From Taudactylus pleione (Eukaryota > Chordata > Amphibia > Anura > Myobatrachidae): a DNA stretch of 64,000 nucleotides. The stretch's first letter is position 1; the number at the start of each line of letters is the position of its first letter. Both the position numbers and the translations under genes were made by a program. The notes under the pieces are model-generated. The model saw only the letters and a list, made by a program, of their open reading frames with translations. It had not been told where the DNA came from and ran no database searches. The DNA is taken from positions 14,616,501 through 14,680,500 of the forward strand of contig JAUIMM010000115.1 in the NCBI GenBank assembly GCA_031769625.1, written 5' to 3'. Shown here piece by piece: positions 53,945 to 64,000 of the stretch.

Positions 53945-54290
53945 GCAGCAGGATATATCAGAGGGACCTCCTGGTCCCCCTGCACCCATGGCTGCCCCTC
54001 CATGATGTCCGGATCACTGCTGGCCACGGTGACCGGGATCTGGCAGCACCTCCCGTCGCGGCTGCAAGAGCAGCCGTGACTTCCATAGAAGCAGTAGCTA
54101 TGGCTCCTGCATCCCGATCACTGTGGCCAGCAGTGATCTGAAAGCCTACATCACTCCCCACAAGGTGCGGCTGCGGGGCAGCTGATACCTCCATTGGAGC
54201 AGCAGCAGACTGAGTTATTGTTAGCAGCATCCTGAAGAAGTGAGACGCAAATACTGTGTTTAAGCACATTTCACCTGGGAACTAAATATC
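53945..54290. other. GC-rich repeat-like block
   Basis: Contains an inverted pair, GATCACTGCTGGCCAC (about 54,011) and GTGGCCAGCAGTGATC (about 54,122), and repeated GCAGCCGTGAC/GGTATCAGCTG phrases. Probably part of a transposable element; not identified. The minus-strand Ala-rich ORF is a composition effect. Confidence 0.4.
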
Positions 54291-54299
54291 CACTTACTG

Positions 54300-54600
54300 T
54301 GTTAAGTGCGCCCAGTGCATCTCATCTCCTATATACAGATTTAGGATCATCTGATCATTGTGGCATTTGTCCACGTTATTAATTAGACTGTTAATTCAGT
54401 AACATGATGATGTACCCCTGATGAAGTCCCATGTGGGGACGAAATGCGTTGGGTTTCCATCTATTTGTGACTTGCAATTTGATGTAAGATAATTTACTTT
54501 GCTTTTATGAAATAAATGCTATGTCATTTTATCACGCCTAAAGTGTTTTACTTAATATTGATAGTGGCCATTTCGCCTCTTTTTGGGTGTATTTTTGGTG
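54300..54600 (+). mobile_element. PLE terminal fragment
   Basis: Non-coding segment with a well-formed hammerhead motif and, downstream, ATGAAATAAATGCTATGTC, similar to the AT-rich stretch that follows the hammerhead in the other PLE tails (for example TCATATTAAAC in PLE-B). No RT or endonuclease sequence remains. Confidence 0.6.
54414..54454 (+). ncRNA. Hammerhead ribozyme, intact core (PLE type)
   Basis: Stem I ACCC (54,414-54,417) pairs with GGGT (54,451-54,454). The core CUGAUGA is exact (54,418-54,424). Stem II GTCCC (54,426-54,430) pairs with GGGAC (54,436-54,440), loop ATGTG. GAAA follows at 54,441-54,444, then a minimal stem III (A-TGCG-T). The predicted cleavage is after T54450. All conserved core positions are present. 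Confidence 0.75.
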
Positions 54601-54679
54601 TAAGGGTATTTTTCAGCATAAACCACAAGGAACTATCACTATGCCCCTTAAAAAGTGTGAGGCACATATAGAAACCGTT

Positions 54680-54848
54680 GTAAGTCCTACACCGTTCACC
54701 TGATTTGGATGTAATTACCCTCAAATTAAATCTGAAAGTCTGCAGTTAAAGCACATCTTGTTTGTTTCATTTCAAAGCCATTGTGGTGGTGAATAGAGGC
54801 CAAAATATGAAAATTCTGTCAATGTCCCAATATTTATGCACTTGACTG
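54680..54848 (+). mobile_element. Tc1-like transposon, 3' end only
   Basis: The wording TTTCATTTCAAAGCCATTG, GTGGTGGTGAATAGAGGCC and TGTCCCAATATTTATGCACT, then TGACTG followed by TA, is the 3' end of a widespread vertebrate Tc1 family (inverted end CAGTCAAGTGCATAAATATT). The left part and coding region are absent. Confidence 0.7.
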
Positions 54849-54949
54849 TATATACATACAAGTCAAAAATAGACAGAAATATGTGAAACATACACAATAA
54901 ATATTTGACACAAATACATCTGATTTTCCAAAATAATATTATAAAACCA

Positions 54950-55510
54950 ATGAATACAAACATAATTCAAAAGCAAAACAACAACAAAGAAAAAAGACAG
55001 AGGAATAGAAAAAAGGGGATGGGGAGGAAGGGTGGGGAATACCTAGGTCTCCAACAGATATAACAATCAGTAATAGATTGACTCACCAAATAGACCAGGT
55101 TAAACCATTAATGCTTTATATTTGGCTGAGTGTTTAAATTCTAGTCAGTAAAACCATGTGGCACTATTCATATGTCGAAAAAGAGACTTTTTGTACTTGG
55201 AGATAGGCCAGGATATCATATTCAAAACCCAGAACTCTGGTCCATCAGGAACCCCTTCGCCAACAATATCCTTAGTGATCTGGATAACCTGTTGCCAGAA
55301 ATAGACCAGTGATGGACATGGACACCATATATGAAGAGGAGAACCCCAACTCCCTTTGCATCTCCAACATAGATTGGAAACACCTGGGAACATTTTGTTC
55401 AATATACTGGGACATCGATACCATCTGGTAATAACTAATAACCTTATAGTGTGTCTCAATAACTGATATACTCTGGGATGAAACATGAGAGTATTGGAAA
55501 GTTTTAAACT
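54950..55510 (-). pseudogene. L1-type LINE ORF2 C-terminus and 3' end, 5'-truncated
   Basis: The minus-strand frame 55,486-55,145 reads RWYRCPSILNKMFPGVSNLC, WRCKGSWGSPLHIWCPCPSL and VYFWQQVIQITKDI, the Cys-bearing C-terminal region (CWRC...HIWWxCP) of L1-group ORF2 proteins. The left part is 3' UTR with purine-rich sequence at 55,000-55,040. 5' truncation near 55,510 is usual for LINE copies. Confidence 0.75.
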
Positions 55511-55640
55511 ATTGTTTTTCAGTGAACTGCAAATTCAAATCATTGTGCCAGGCATAGACAAAATAATTTAATTCCTCCAAATTTTTTAGAATGATCACTT
55601 TTACCAACAAGTAATTACTTACTCATTAGTTGCTATAGAG

Positions 55641-55825
55641 CAGTGATTCCCAACCTCGGTCCTCAAGGCACACTAACAGTCCTGGTTTTAGTGATATCCA
55701 TGCTTAAGCACAGTTGGTTAAATCAAAATAACTAAGGTACTAATTAAGTCACCTGTGCTCAACTAAGGCTATCCTTAAAACCTGGACTGTTAGTGTGCCT
55801 TGAGGACCGTGGTTGGGAACCCCTG
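55641..55825. mobile_element. 185-bp hAT MITE with perfect 8-bp duplication
   Basis: The ends CAGTGATTCCCAACCTCGG and, inverted, CAGGGGTTCCCAACCACGG are flanked by CTATAGAG at 55,633-55,640 and 55,826-55,833. Long inverted arms run through GTCCTCAAGGCACACTAACA. This is a typical hAT non-autonomous element. Confidence 0.9.
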
Positions 55826-56182
55826 CTATAGAGTATAGTAGGGCAATTAAATAAATTCAATGCATTATTTCATATATTCTCCAGTAACTAATGCTGCTAA
55901 TCCTCACCCCTACTCAAAGGCATTTTACGAGATGAGAAGGCCTGAGTTCAGTGAGCCCCCCTCACCATGCAGTGAGGCCCCCTCCAAATACTTCAGCTGA
56001 CAGAGACCAAGGGTCTCCATGTGGCTGCGCCTATTCTAGCAGACAGCGGTGCAGCGCTCTTTCTGGCTTTCTGTTCAAAAAGATGGTGCAAAATTAGCTT
56101 AGTGATATGCAGTACCATCATTCTAAATACATAGCTGCAAAGATGCCCTTGCTATTTGCTGCGTGGCACCATCTTTGTAGAT

Positions 56183-56340
56183 TAGGGGTGGGCAATAAGC
56201 GGCCCCCCAGCTGTTGTAGAACTACATATCTCAGCATGCCCCAGCAGAGTTTTGCTATTTGCCAATGCTAAAACTGTTACAAGGCATGCTGGGATTTGTA
56301 GTTCAACAACAGCTGGAGGGCCGCTTATTGCCCACTGCTG
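56183..56340. mobile_element. 158-bp hAT MITE (GGGGTGGGCAATAAGCGGCC ends)
   Basis: The left end TAGGGGTGGGCAATAAGCGG and inverted right end CAGCAGTGGGCAATAAGCGG are flanked by TTGTAGAT (56,175-56,182) and TTTTAGAT (56,341-56,348), an 8-bp duplication with one change. A classic hAT MITE. Confidence 0.88.
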
Positions 56341-56348
56341 TTTTAGAT

Positions 56349-57150
56349 ACATAGCTGGAAAGATTGCCACTCATTATAGATACACCACTAACCCTGTTGT
56401 ACTCATCACCGACATTATTAATATCAAATTGTGTGTTACTTACTTACAGTCACTCACCCAAATCAGCCTGGACAATGGACACTTCAACACTATGTAGCTA
56501 TTTCTTTTTTTAACAAAACAATATTGTTTTCAGATCAGAAAACAAACACTACTGTGCTAGTCTTTTTTATTTTTTTTGTATATATCAACAACATTCTTTT
56601 GGCAATCTCCTCCTGCCTGAAGATGGTAAATGATGAGTCTTAGAAGCCTGTACATGTGGTAATGTTATCAGTGATATTTATAATATTTTGAGATTTTATT
56701 TTGAAGCTTGAGTTGGAAAATTTCTACTGAATCCTACTCCACAGTCTTTTTTAGCAGTTAAAGTCCAGATTTCTCTCATCAGTCTGTTTCTCCTGTGCTG
56801 TAGAATGAAAAGCAATTACATATTGTGGAATTGTGTCAGTCATACAATAAAAGTTGCCTAAATAACTTGCCCAACCTCCCTCATATGTGCCTGGATATGT
56901 AAAACATCACCCCACAGACAATTAATTATAGGCAGACTGAAGTTATCAGGTAGGGGTAAAATGGAAAATTAGGTCAGTTAGGTTATGATATAACCTAATT
57001 GTATATATGATTTTGAAAAATATATACTAATTCAGGCACAAACCATATATAGATAAACAATCAACAATTATTTAAGTTGTTAAATCTCTCTTCAATCAAA
57101 GCAGCTCCTAAGGAGGGGGTCTATTCGGATTCCCCCAAATAGAAAAATAC
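56349..57150. other. No recognised features
   Basis: AT-rich DNA with short ORFs only. The minus-strand hydrophobic ORF reaching into 57,092-57,358 crosses the inverted-repeat arm and is not a gene. Confidence 0.45.
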
Positions 57151-58209
57151 AAAAATCAAAATCAGATGAATAAATATAAATTATCTTAATTAAATTCAAT
57201 ATAAAAGTAAACTGATGTACAAAGAGTGCTAAATAAAGATATAAATTTATTCCATAGCGGTATTCACAATAAAATACAATACAATAAATAGTATATAATA
57301 AAATAGAACAAGACAGGCTATCGATAATGTCTATCCATACAGAAACTATTGACCACATATATAGATAGATTAATTCTCTTTAGTGTTGGACTCTCCTTCT
57401 GCAGTAGTTGTCCATACACAAAATTATTGTAAATGTAGTAAGGAACTGGATATCTGTTCACAAACGATGGTCTTTATAGGATCCTATTTTTAACAGTCAC
57501 AATAGAAAAAAATCTATAAAGAACAATAGAGCTCCTATGCCCATAAAAAACTTGATTTACAATTAGGGGAGGGTCAATAGTTTCTGTATGGATAGACATT
57601 ATCGATAGCCTGTCTTGTTCTATTTTATTATACAGGTTGAGTCTCCCATATCCAAATATTAAGAAATAAGGAATAATTTTGGCATGACTGAGATAATAAA
57701 ACCTTTGATTTTTGATGGTTCAATGTACACAAACTTTGTCTAAGGCACAAATTATTAAAAATATTGTATAAAATTACCTTCAGGCTGTGTGTATAAGGTG
57801 TATATGAAACCTAAATGAATTTAATTTCTGTACACAAACTTTGCTTGAGCCACAACATTATTGAAAATATTGTATAAAATTCCCTTGCGGCTCTGTGTAT
57901 AAGGTGTATATAACACATAAATGCATTCTGTGTGTATATTGGGGTCCCATTCCTAAGATATTTCATTATGATATGCAATTATTCGAAAATACGGAATATT
58001 CCCTTATCCAAAAAAACCCTGGTCCCAAGCATTTTGATTATCGGAGACTCAACCTGTATACTATTTATTGCATTTTATTGTGAATTTTCTAATAAGTGTG
58101 ATACCTCTATGGAATTTATATCTTTATTTAGAGCTCTTTGTACATCAGTTTACTTATATATTGAATTTAATTAAGATCATTTATATTTATTCATCTGATT
58201 TTGATTTTT
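57151..58209. mobile_element. Inverted-repeat element split by a pogo/Tigger-like insertion
   Basis: The left arm 57,151-57,354 is the reverse complement of 57,572-57,632 plus 58,059-58,209, with diverged positions and a small insertion in the right arm. The spacer is 57,355-57,571. Arm wording includes GGTCAATAGTTTCTGTATGG and CAGATGAATAAATATAAAT. Family not assigned; it could be a DNA transposon or an inverted duplication. Confidence 0.7.
57633..58056. mobile_element. Pogo/Tigger-like non-autonomous element (TA duplication)
   Basis: The ends CAGGTTGAGTCTCCCATATCC and, inverted, CAGGTTGAGTCTCCGATAATC are flanked by TA at 57,631-57,632 and 58,057-58,058. The subterminal phrase GGTCCCAAGCATTTTGATTA is the well-known wording of vertebrate Tigger elements. 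Internal direct repeat: TGTACACAAACTTTG...TATAAGGTGTATAT twice (about 57,724 and 57,831). Confidence 0.85.
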
Positions 58210-58368
58210 ATATATGATTTTGCACTGTTAATAAGGAACCATCAGTTCAAATATAATTCATTGCTCTGGTTTTTAAGATAACTAATGCTAGATATTAATG
58301 CAAGTTGTTTATGCACAAAAATAGCCAAAAATATGTTTTCCTATATTGACAACCAGAGATATTTCTGT

Positions 58369-59640
58369 CAGTGGCGTAACTAGGGCAGGGCGAGCGGGGT
58401 GCGTGCCCTGGACGCCGTTGGACCGACGGCGCCGGCCACGGTACCGGCCCACCCTAGTTAGCCAGTGTAGCGCCGACCGCAATGAGTGCGGTCAGCGCTA
58501 CACATTTACACAGGACCGGCGCTAGGCTTCCAGCGCCGGTCCTGTGCTGCACGCCTGAGCCCATAACCTATCTGCACAACGGGGGAGGGGGGTGGCTACT
58601 GCTGGGGGGACCTCTACTGGGGGAGGGGTGGCTACTACTGGGGGGGACCTCTACTGGGGGAGGGGTGGCTACTACTGGGGGGACCTCTACTGAGGGAGGG
58701 GTGGCTACTACTGGGGGGACCTCTACTTGGGGAGGGGTGGCTACTACTGGGGGAGGGGTGGCTACTACTGGGGGGACCTCTACTGAGGGAGGGGTGGCTA
58801 CTACTGGGGGGACCTCTACTGGGGGAGGGGTGGCTACTACTGGGGGGACCTCTACTGAGGGAGGGGTGGCTACTACTGGGGGGACCTCTACTTGGGGAGG
58901 GGTGGCTACTACTGGGGGCGCCATTGGGAGGACCTACTCTACTGGGGACTACTACTTGGGGGGGAACTACCACTGGGGGCATTATAAAAGGGGCCTACTA
59001 CTAGAGGCACTGCACTCGGGGGACCACTACTGGGGGCAATAATAGGAAGGGCCACTACAGGGGGCACTGGATAGGGGGGATCACTACAGGGTGCCTGCAT
59101 AAGGGGACCACTACTGGGAAAACTGCATGGGGGGGACTACTGCTGGGGGCACTATATAAAGGGCACTGCATAGGGGGGGGACTACTACTGGGGGCACCAT
59201 ATAAAGGGCACTGCATAAGGGGATACCGCTACTGGGTGCACTGCATTGTGGGGACTGCTACTGGGGGCACTGCATAAGGGGGAACACTACATGGGGCACT
59301 GCATTTGGGGGGTCCACTACTGGGGGTACTGAGTAAGGGGAACTAATTGGGGGCTGTATAAGGGGGACCACTACTGGGGATACTATATAAGGGGCACTAC
59401 TGTGGGCCTGCATAAGAGGGACCACAACTGCATAATGGGGGTACTGTATAAGGGGTACTACTGGGGTTAAGGTGCATATGGATAGGAATGTTCAGCTTGA
59501 AAATAAAGGGGTGTGTCATGTTGACACGCCCCATTTTTAAGTGACCACGCCCATTTTTTTTCCCCGCGCACATCTCGGGTGTTGGGGGGGCTCCCTTTTC
59601 AAATTTGCCCTGGGCTCCAAATACCCTAGTTACGCCACTG
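58369..59640. mobile_element. 1,272-bp non-autonomous hAT with internal minisatellite
   Basis: The ends CAGTGGCGTAACTAGGG and, inverted, CAGTGGCGTAACTAGGG are identical and flanked by ATTTCTGT (58,361-58,368) and ATTTATGT (59,641-59,648), an 8-bp duplication with one change. No transposase is encoded. The interior from 58,570 to 59,465 is a G-rich tandem array. Ends are shared with the short element at 10,356. Confidence 0.9.
58570..58920. repeat. 36-bp minisatellite inside the hAT element
   Basis: Units of the form GGGTGGCTACTACTGGGGGG and ACCTCTACTGAGGGAGG repeat about nine times with little divergence. They encode the 12-residue peptide repeat GGVATTGGTSTE in one frame, a repeat artefact. 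A looser version (CACTACTGGGGGCACTGCAT) continues to about 59,465. Confidence 0.88.
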
Positions 59641-60042
59641 ATTTATGTCTAAAATAGGTAAATATTAAAAAAAATAAAAAATAAAATCAGTTTCAAAAAA
59701 GCTGAACACAAAAATAAGACTTAGTTTTTTTGTTTTTGCAATAAATTACTAGTATACAGTATACTGTATGTACCTCCCAAGAGAAACTAAAACCTGACAT
59801 TTCTTTCCATACAAGCGGCACTCTGAAAAGTAATAAATTCACAAATACTTTGTTCTCGTTCAGCCCATTTTTTACTTATTAAAAAGTGAGATAAGGTAAA
59901 TAATCTGCGGACCAAAAATGTAGCCCAAACTGTGTTGGGAACAATGGTTTTTGTCCCAAGATTCTACCACCTCCTAGTCCAGAGATATTTGCAATTTTGC
60001 AAACACCTCCAAACATGAAAATCACTGTACACCATAATTTAA

Positions 60043-60469
60043 CCACTTAACGGACATTTTTTTTTCTAAAAACTGCTCAGAAATTGTCAGGTTTATTTTA
60101 AGAGTGAATTAAGTGAAGAACATCTATTTCAACTTATTCAAAATGATTTAATAATAAAAAATAAAAAAAAATTATATTTGTATAAAAAAAAAAAGTTTTC
60201 AAACATCTGAACATTGGATCACCACCATTGAAACATTGGAAACGTCTCAACTTTAATTTTCACAGCGGCTTCAGGCAACAGGTACACTTTAGGGGGCTAA
60301 TCTCCTGGTGGGGGGTCCTGCTGTGCTGACAGATCAGCAGTGATCGGCAGAAGGTCCCTCTGACAGCAGCCACCCACACTGTTTATCTGACTGGTCGCAT
60401 TATTGTGACCAGATCAGATAATGCACTGCCTGGTGTGGTCAGAAAAATGCAACCATGCCAGGCAAGTGG
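60043..60469. mobile_element. TTAA-flanked MITE (piggyBac-like)
   Basis: The ends CCACTTAACGGAC and, inverted, CCACTTGCCTGGC are flanked by TTAA at 60,039-60,042 and 60,470-60,473. The TTAA duplication and CC-starting ends fit piggyBac-type elements. No coding capacity. Confidence 0.7.
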
Positions 60470-60743
60470 TTAAAGATATCTGTCATTTCCAAAGGGAAGA
60501 GAGGAAAATTAAAATACTTGTGATTTTGAACTATTAGCATATATGGGTGATAATTGACAAAAAATAAATTTAACAAAATAAATGGTCAAGCAATGAGAAA
60601 CTTCAAAAGTGGACCGTTAATCGAGGGGCAGGCATATGGACCAGGAAGTAATGGACATGTGCACTCTGACATATACGGCCCAATGGTAGGAAAGGCAGAT
60701 AGCAAAAAAAATGCCAGATTGTAATTACAATGGAATATATGGT

Positions 60744-60790
60744 CTCTTTGAACCATTCCATGGCTGTGGCAAGAGCCGAAACGCACAGGA
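60744..60790 (+). ncRNA. Degenerate hammerhead-like PLE motif
   Basis: CTTTGAACCATTCCAT, then GGCT...AGCC stem, then GAAACGCACAGG. The stem II plus GAAACGC layout fits, but the CUGAUGA core is not recognisable. Confidence 0.3.
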
Positions 60791-60954
60791 GCATTCAGGA
60801 AGAAAACGTCAGAAACACACGGCCCTATACAGCAGGTTCAGAAAGTATTCTTGGAGAGGTTCTAAATTACAGAATTGATAGGGTCTTGGACACTGTAAAC
60901 ATGCTACACAGAAAGTACATCCTTGTTCCCAGAGGCGGTTTAAAGGGATGCAGT

Positions 60955-61490
60955 CAGGAAGCCGATGGTCGAAATGCCAACCGCCAGCTTCCCGACTGTC
61001 AAGTCCCTGCAGGGGTCTAATGATTGGCGTTGAAATCCTGAGACCTATCATTATCCCTACGCCGGGAGCCCGACGCTCGGCATACTGAACGAAGGTAAGC
61101 CGGTCGGCGGGCGCGGACAGCCGTGGGGGGGGGGGAGTAGGGTTAGGTTAGGGGCTTCAGGGGGGGGGGACTTAGGGTTAAGCACCCCCCTGGGAGGATT
61201 GAATTTAGGCTAGGGGAAGGGGGGTTAAGGTTAGGCACCCTGGGGGGAGGTTAGGGTTAGGCACCCCCCGGGAGACTTAGGTTTAGGCTGTGTGGACAGG
61301 GGGGGTTAGGTTCAGGCAATTATGCGGGTTAGGCACTAGGGGGGGAGGGTTAGGCACTAGGGGGGGAGGTTAGGGTTAGGCTTCCCTAAGGAAGGGTTAG
61401 GGTTGGGGGAGAGGGTTAGTTATACTTACCTTTTTTAGCTGTCGGGATCTTCACTGCTGCCGTTCATACAGATCCCGGTTTAAAAGAGGA
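60955..61490. repeat. G-rich GGTTAGGG-type repeat region
   Basis: From 61,138 to 61,420, TTAGGG/TTAGGTTAGG phrases alternate with G runs and GGCACC. Flanks have GGAAGCCGATGG/CCGCCAGCTTCC pairs on the left and CGGGATCTTC/GATCCCGG on the right, suggesting an enclosing element. It resembles, inverted, the segment at 15.0-15.3 kb. Confidence 0.55.
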
Positions 61491-61499
61491 GAGGGGAGG

Positions 61500-62309
61500 G
61501 CCCTTATGCAGGCCCCTCCTCTCTGGCAGTGCAGCAGACTCTGGCATACTGCATATGCACAGGTCTTCAGGAACATGGTGCACACACTATATCCCCAAAG
61601 CCTTCTCTACTGTACATGCACAGATCTCCAGGAAAATGGCCACCACTTAATTTTCCCGGTGATTTCAGTTTGCAGTGCCGGCCAAAGTGGGACTCCCGAG
61701 TTATGTTTAATTATACAGATGCACCCAAGTTCATTGTGGCTGATCACGCCACAAACTTGCGCACACATTGCGTTATGCACCACTATACGCTATGGCTCGT
61801 CCCCGATCGCGGTAGAGCGTCTCTCTATCCAGCCCTATGGACACGCAAATGCGTATTTCCGATCACGGAAGTGTGTCTCCCATTCATTCCTATGGAGATG
61901 CAAATGCACGTCTCCGATTGGGGGAGTCACTCTTTCGCCATGCATGACTCGATTCACTGCGCTACAGGGAAGGATGTAGCTGGGCATATCTGTAGGGGTG
62001 CAAGATGTGTTGTGTGGGCATGCCCTGCACACATTATATATGCCAGCAATTGTTTCTGGTAAACAGTGGGAGTAAAATCAGTAGGCGCCTCTGATGGTGG
62101 TGTTCTGGAAGCTCAGCTATGATTTATCTGGTTTTCAAGTGGACTCCGTGAAAATGACTCTTGCAGCCTGAGGATTATTTCTGCACAACAGGACACATGT
62201 TACGCCATTAGGCTGCAACTGGATCCTACTGGCAGGAACAATGGAACTGAACAAAGCTGATATAGATGGATCGATATAGCATTAAAAGAGAGAAGAAAAT
62301 GCTCTTCAC

Positions 62310-62310
<1 letters not shown>
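61500..62310. other. No recognised gene
   Basis: Two overlapping ORFs (61,506-61,979 and 61,529-62,062) cover a locally repeated stretch (TTCCGATCACGGAAGTG, CGTCTCCGATTGGGGGAG). No domain recognised. More likely a repeat than a gene. Confidence 0.4.

Positions 62311-62347
<37 letters not shown>
62311..62347. repeat. (TAA)n microsatellite
   Basis: About twelve TAA units. Confidence 0.95.
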
Positions 62348-64000
62348 TACAAGGAACATATTTCTGATGAGCCAGCTCCCAGCTCTACTATCTTGATAGA
62401 CCGTGAAGTTCTTTGAGGGCCTACTTAACAGAAACTGCAGCCAAGCCCTGAAAAGTAACATTTCTTTATCGCTGCATATCAAGACAAGTTGGAATTTACT
62501 TCCAGGTCTATTTTACCACTGGTGAGATGCCAGAACATGAGCTTCAAAAACAGCCTATCCTAATAAAACCAAAGACATTGTTTGTTTGTATTCTAAGAAT
62601 TGCATTTAAATTGAAGATATAACAGAAATAATGTTGTGCAGCAGGTCAGTACTGAATAACAGACATACTGTATCCAAGAACAAATGTTTAAAACTATAGG
62701 ACTGCCCCTGAAAAGTGGGGACAGTCGGCAATTGGTTTATATAACTAGTTATGTATAAGCACACTACTTATTTTAGTGCGTATTATTTAGCTCAGGACAC
62801 ACAGTTTGATATAGTCTTACATTTCAAATATACACTTTACTTGCTGTTTAAAATGATGAGGATCATTTAAATCAAGTTAAACCCATTAATAATTCTGAAT
62901 TTAAATGATCTTGGATCTGTAATATTAACATACAGAGAAAATATCTATTATTTGATCTAGAGGCATTACAAAGCGGCATATGAGAAATTGCATTGTTACA
63001 TTAGTATTAGACATGTGACAAAAGATTACACAGTAAGACAATATTTAACTAAAATTTGTCCTGTGACAACTACATCAGCTTCCTAGATGTATTACTGGAC
63101 TATAATTCTGGAACTGCGACTTAACCCAAAGTTTTGTGGTATCCCCCATAATAGAGATAAATGATTTGAAGGAGTCTCTACAGCTTCAAGAACCCAATAA
63201 TCATTGCATAGAGAACAGGACAACAAATTGCCCTAATGTCAACTTTGGTATGTCAGAGAGATGGAAATAATTGTGAATATCTCTATGCTATCCCTCTCAC
63301 TGCATCAGCAATTAATGTCATCCTAACCTCCCATGGGGGACTGAGCCACATCTGCGATTCTAGCATTAACCAAGATGGTGTTGATAGTATACATGTAAAT
63401 GTGATATAAATCTAACATGATTATATATAAGCACATTTAGGGAATTAGAAAGACACATTGATGTATGATAATTATTTAGCTGTCATTGGGCAGAGAGAGA
63501 ATTTAGTCTTTTGTCCACTGCAACTAAAATGCTAGATCATGCAATCTCTCAAGCAGTGACAGTGTAGCCCTTAAATATAACCCTATTTTCAACTAAAACA
63601 ATACATGAATAGTCTTTTCTTTTAGGGAAGAGTTCAGCGAAAGCAACAATAGCAGGTGTGACAATAGTTCTGCAGCATCTTTAACATAGGCTTATCTGCA
63701 TACTGCATCTTAATTGGTCCCAGTGCCTGCTCAAATCTATCAACCTCCACCTAGACAAAACATTTTATATATATTGTTGCAAATCCTGCTTCTGTTTCTA
63801 AATGTTTGTGTGCACTGTGCACTGTAAATAGCAATGAAGACAGGAAATTACTTATGATGAATATGTGTATCACATGGAACTAGACCACAACACATAACTT
63901 TTTAATTGAAAAGATTTTCACTCTGCCAGATATCATTTATTTTAGAAAAAATTAAGTAGTAAAGTGCATTTAAGTGGGGCATAAGTTTGTTTGGACACAG
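62348..64000. other. No recognised features
   Basis: AT-rich unique-looking sequence to the window end, without any supported ORF, inverted terminal repeat or structural RNA. Confidence 0.5.

Noticed and set aside
58482..59042. 186-aa ORF with a GGVATTGGTSTE repeat, a possible repeat protein
   Set aside because: It is the translation of a 36-bp minisatellite inside a hAT element, and other frames of the same array are also open.

Overview
The window looks like intergenic DNA from a large, repeat-rich vertebrate genome. An amphibian, probably an anuran, is the best guess. The guess rests on the mix of repeats: GIY-YIG Penelope-like elements (PLEs) of several families, chromodomain Ty3/Gypsy, an L2-type and an L1-type LINE, Tc1 elements, and dense Harbinger-, hAT- and piggyBac-type MITEs. 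I found no convincing host exon, rRNA, tRNA or CRISPR array. Almost every long ORF belongs to a decayed transposable element or is a shadow of a repeat. Element names (PLE-1, PLE-A and so on) are labels for this window only.

Layout. 1-4.8 kb: PLE-1, present as a roughly 1-kb near-perfect inverted duplication, with a complete RT/GIY-YIG coding body on the right and a downstream region carrying six X-box-like motifs and a hammerhead-like motif. 4.8-6.1 kb: a possible LTR and a minisatellite. 6-17 kb: mostly AT-rich unremarkable DNA with MITEs. 17.2-28.6 kb: a nest of at least five PLE copies or fragments plus one solo LTR, most of them abutting (TA)n tracts. PLE-B (23,382-27,450) is a recognisable monomer within a head-to-tail series, with a canonical -1 slippery heptamer near the end of its first ORF. 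28.6-31.7 kb: two oppositely oriented copies of an about 550-bp MITE built almost wholly from consecutive hairpins. 31.7-36.7 kb: an L2-type LINE split by a MITE, a minisatellite and a LINE 3' tail. 39.4-46.2 kb: a large MITE, then a 5'-truncated chromodomain Gypsy element on the minus strand with a 1.24-kb LTR full of tandem repeats and a nested MITE. 47-54 kb: a MITE, a dead Tc1 element, and two pieces of a second Gypsy. 54-56.4 kb: a PLE terminus with the best hammerhead ribozyme, a Tc1 end, an L1-type fragment and two hAT MITEs with 8-bp target duplications. 57-61.5 kb: an inverted-repeat element interrupted by a pogo/Tigger-like element, a 1.27-kb hAT with an internal 36-bp minisatellite, a TTAA-flanked MITE and TTAGGG-like repeats. 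The last 1.6 kb shows nothing I recognise.

What stands out. (1) The multi-hairpin MITE, whose stems are kept by paired changes between copies. (2) The PLE biology: palindromic and tandem copies, TA-tract insertion, conserved ribozyme-like termini, a shared N-terminal domain, and an ORF1/RT arrangement in which RT lies in the -1 frame in all three families. (3) The X-box array in a PLE regulatory region. Percent identities and copy numbers were not computed; statements about similarity come from reading aligned stretches by eye.
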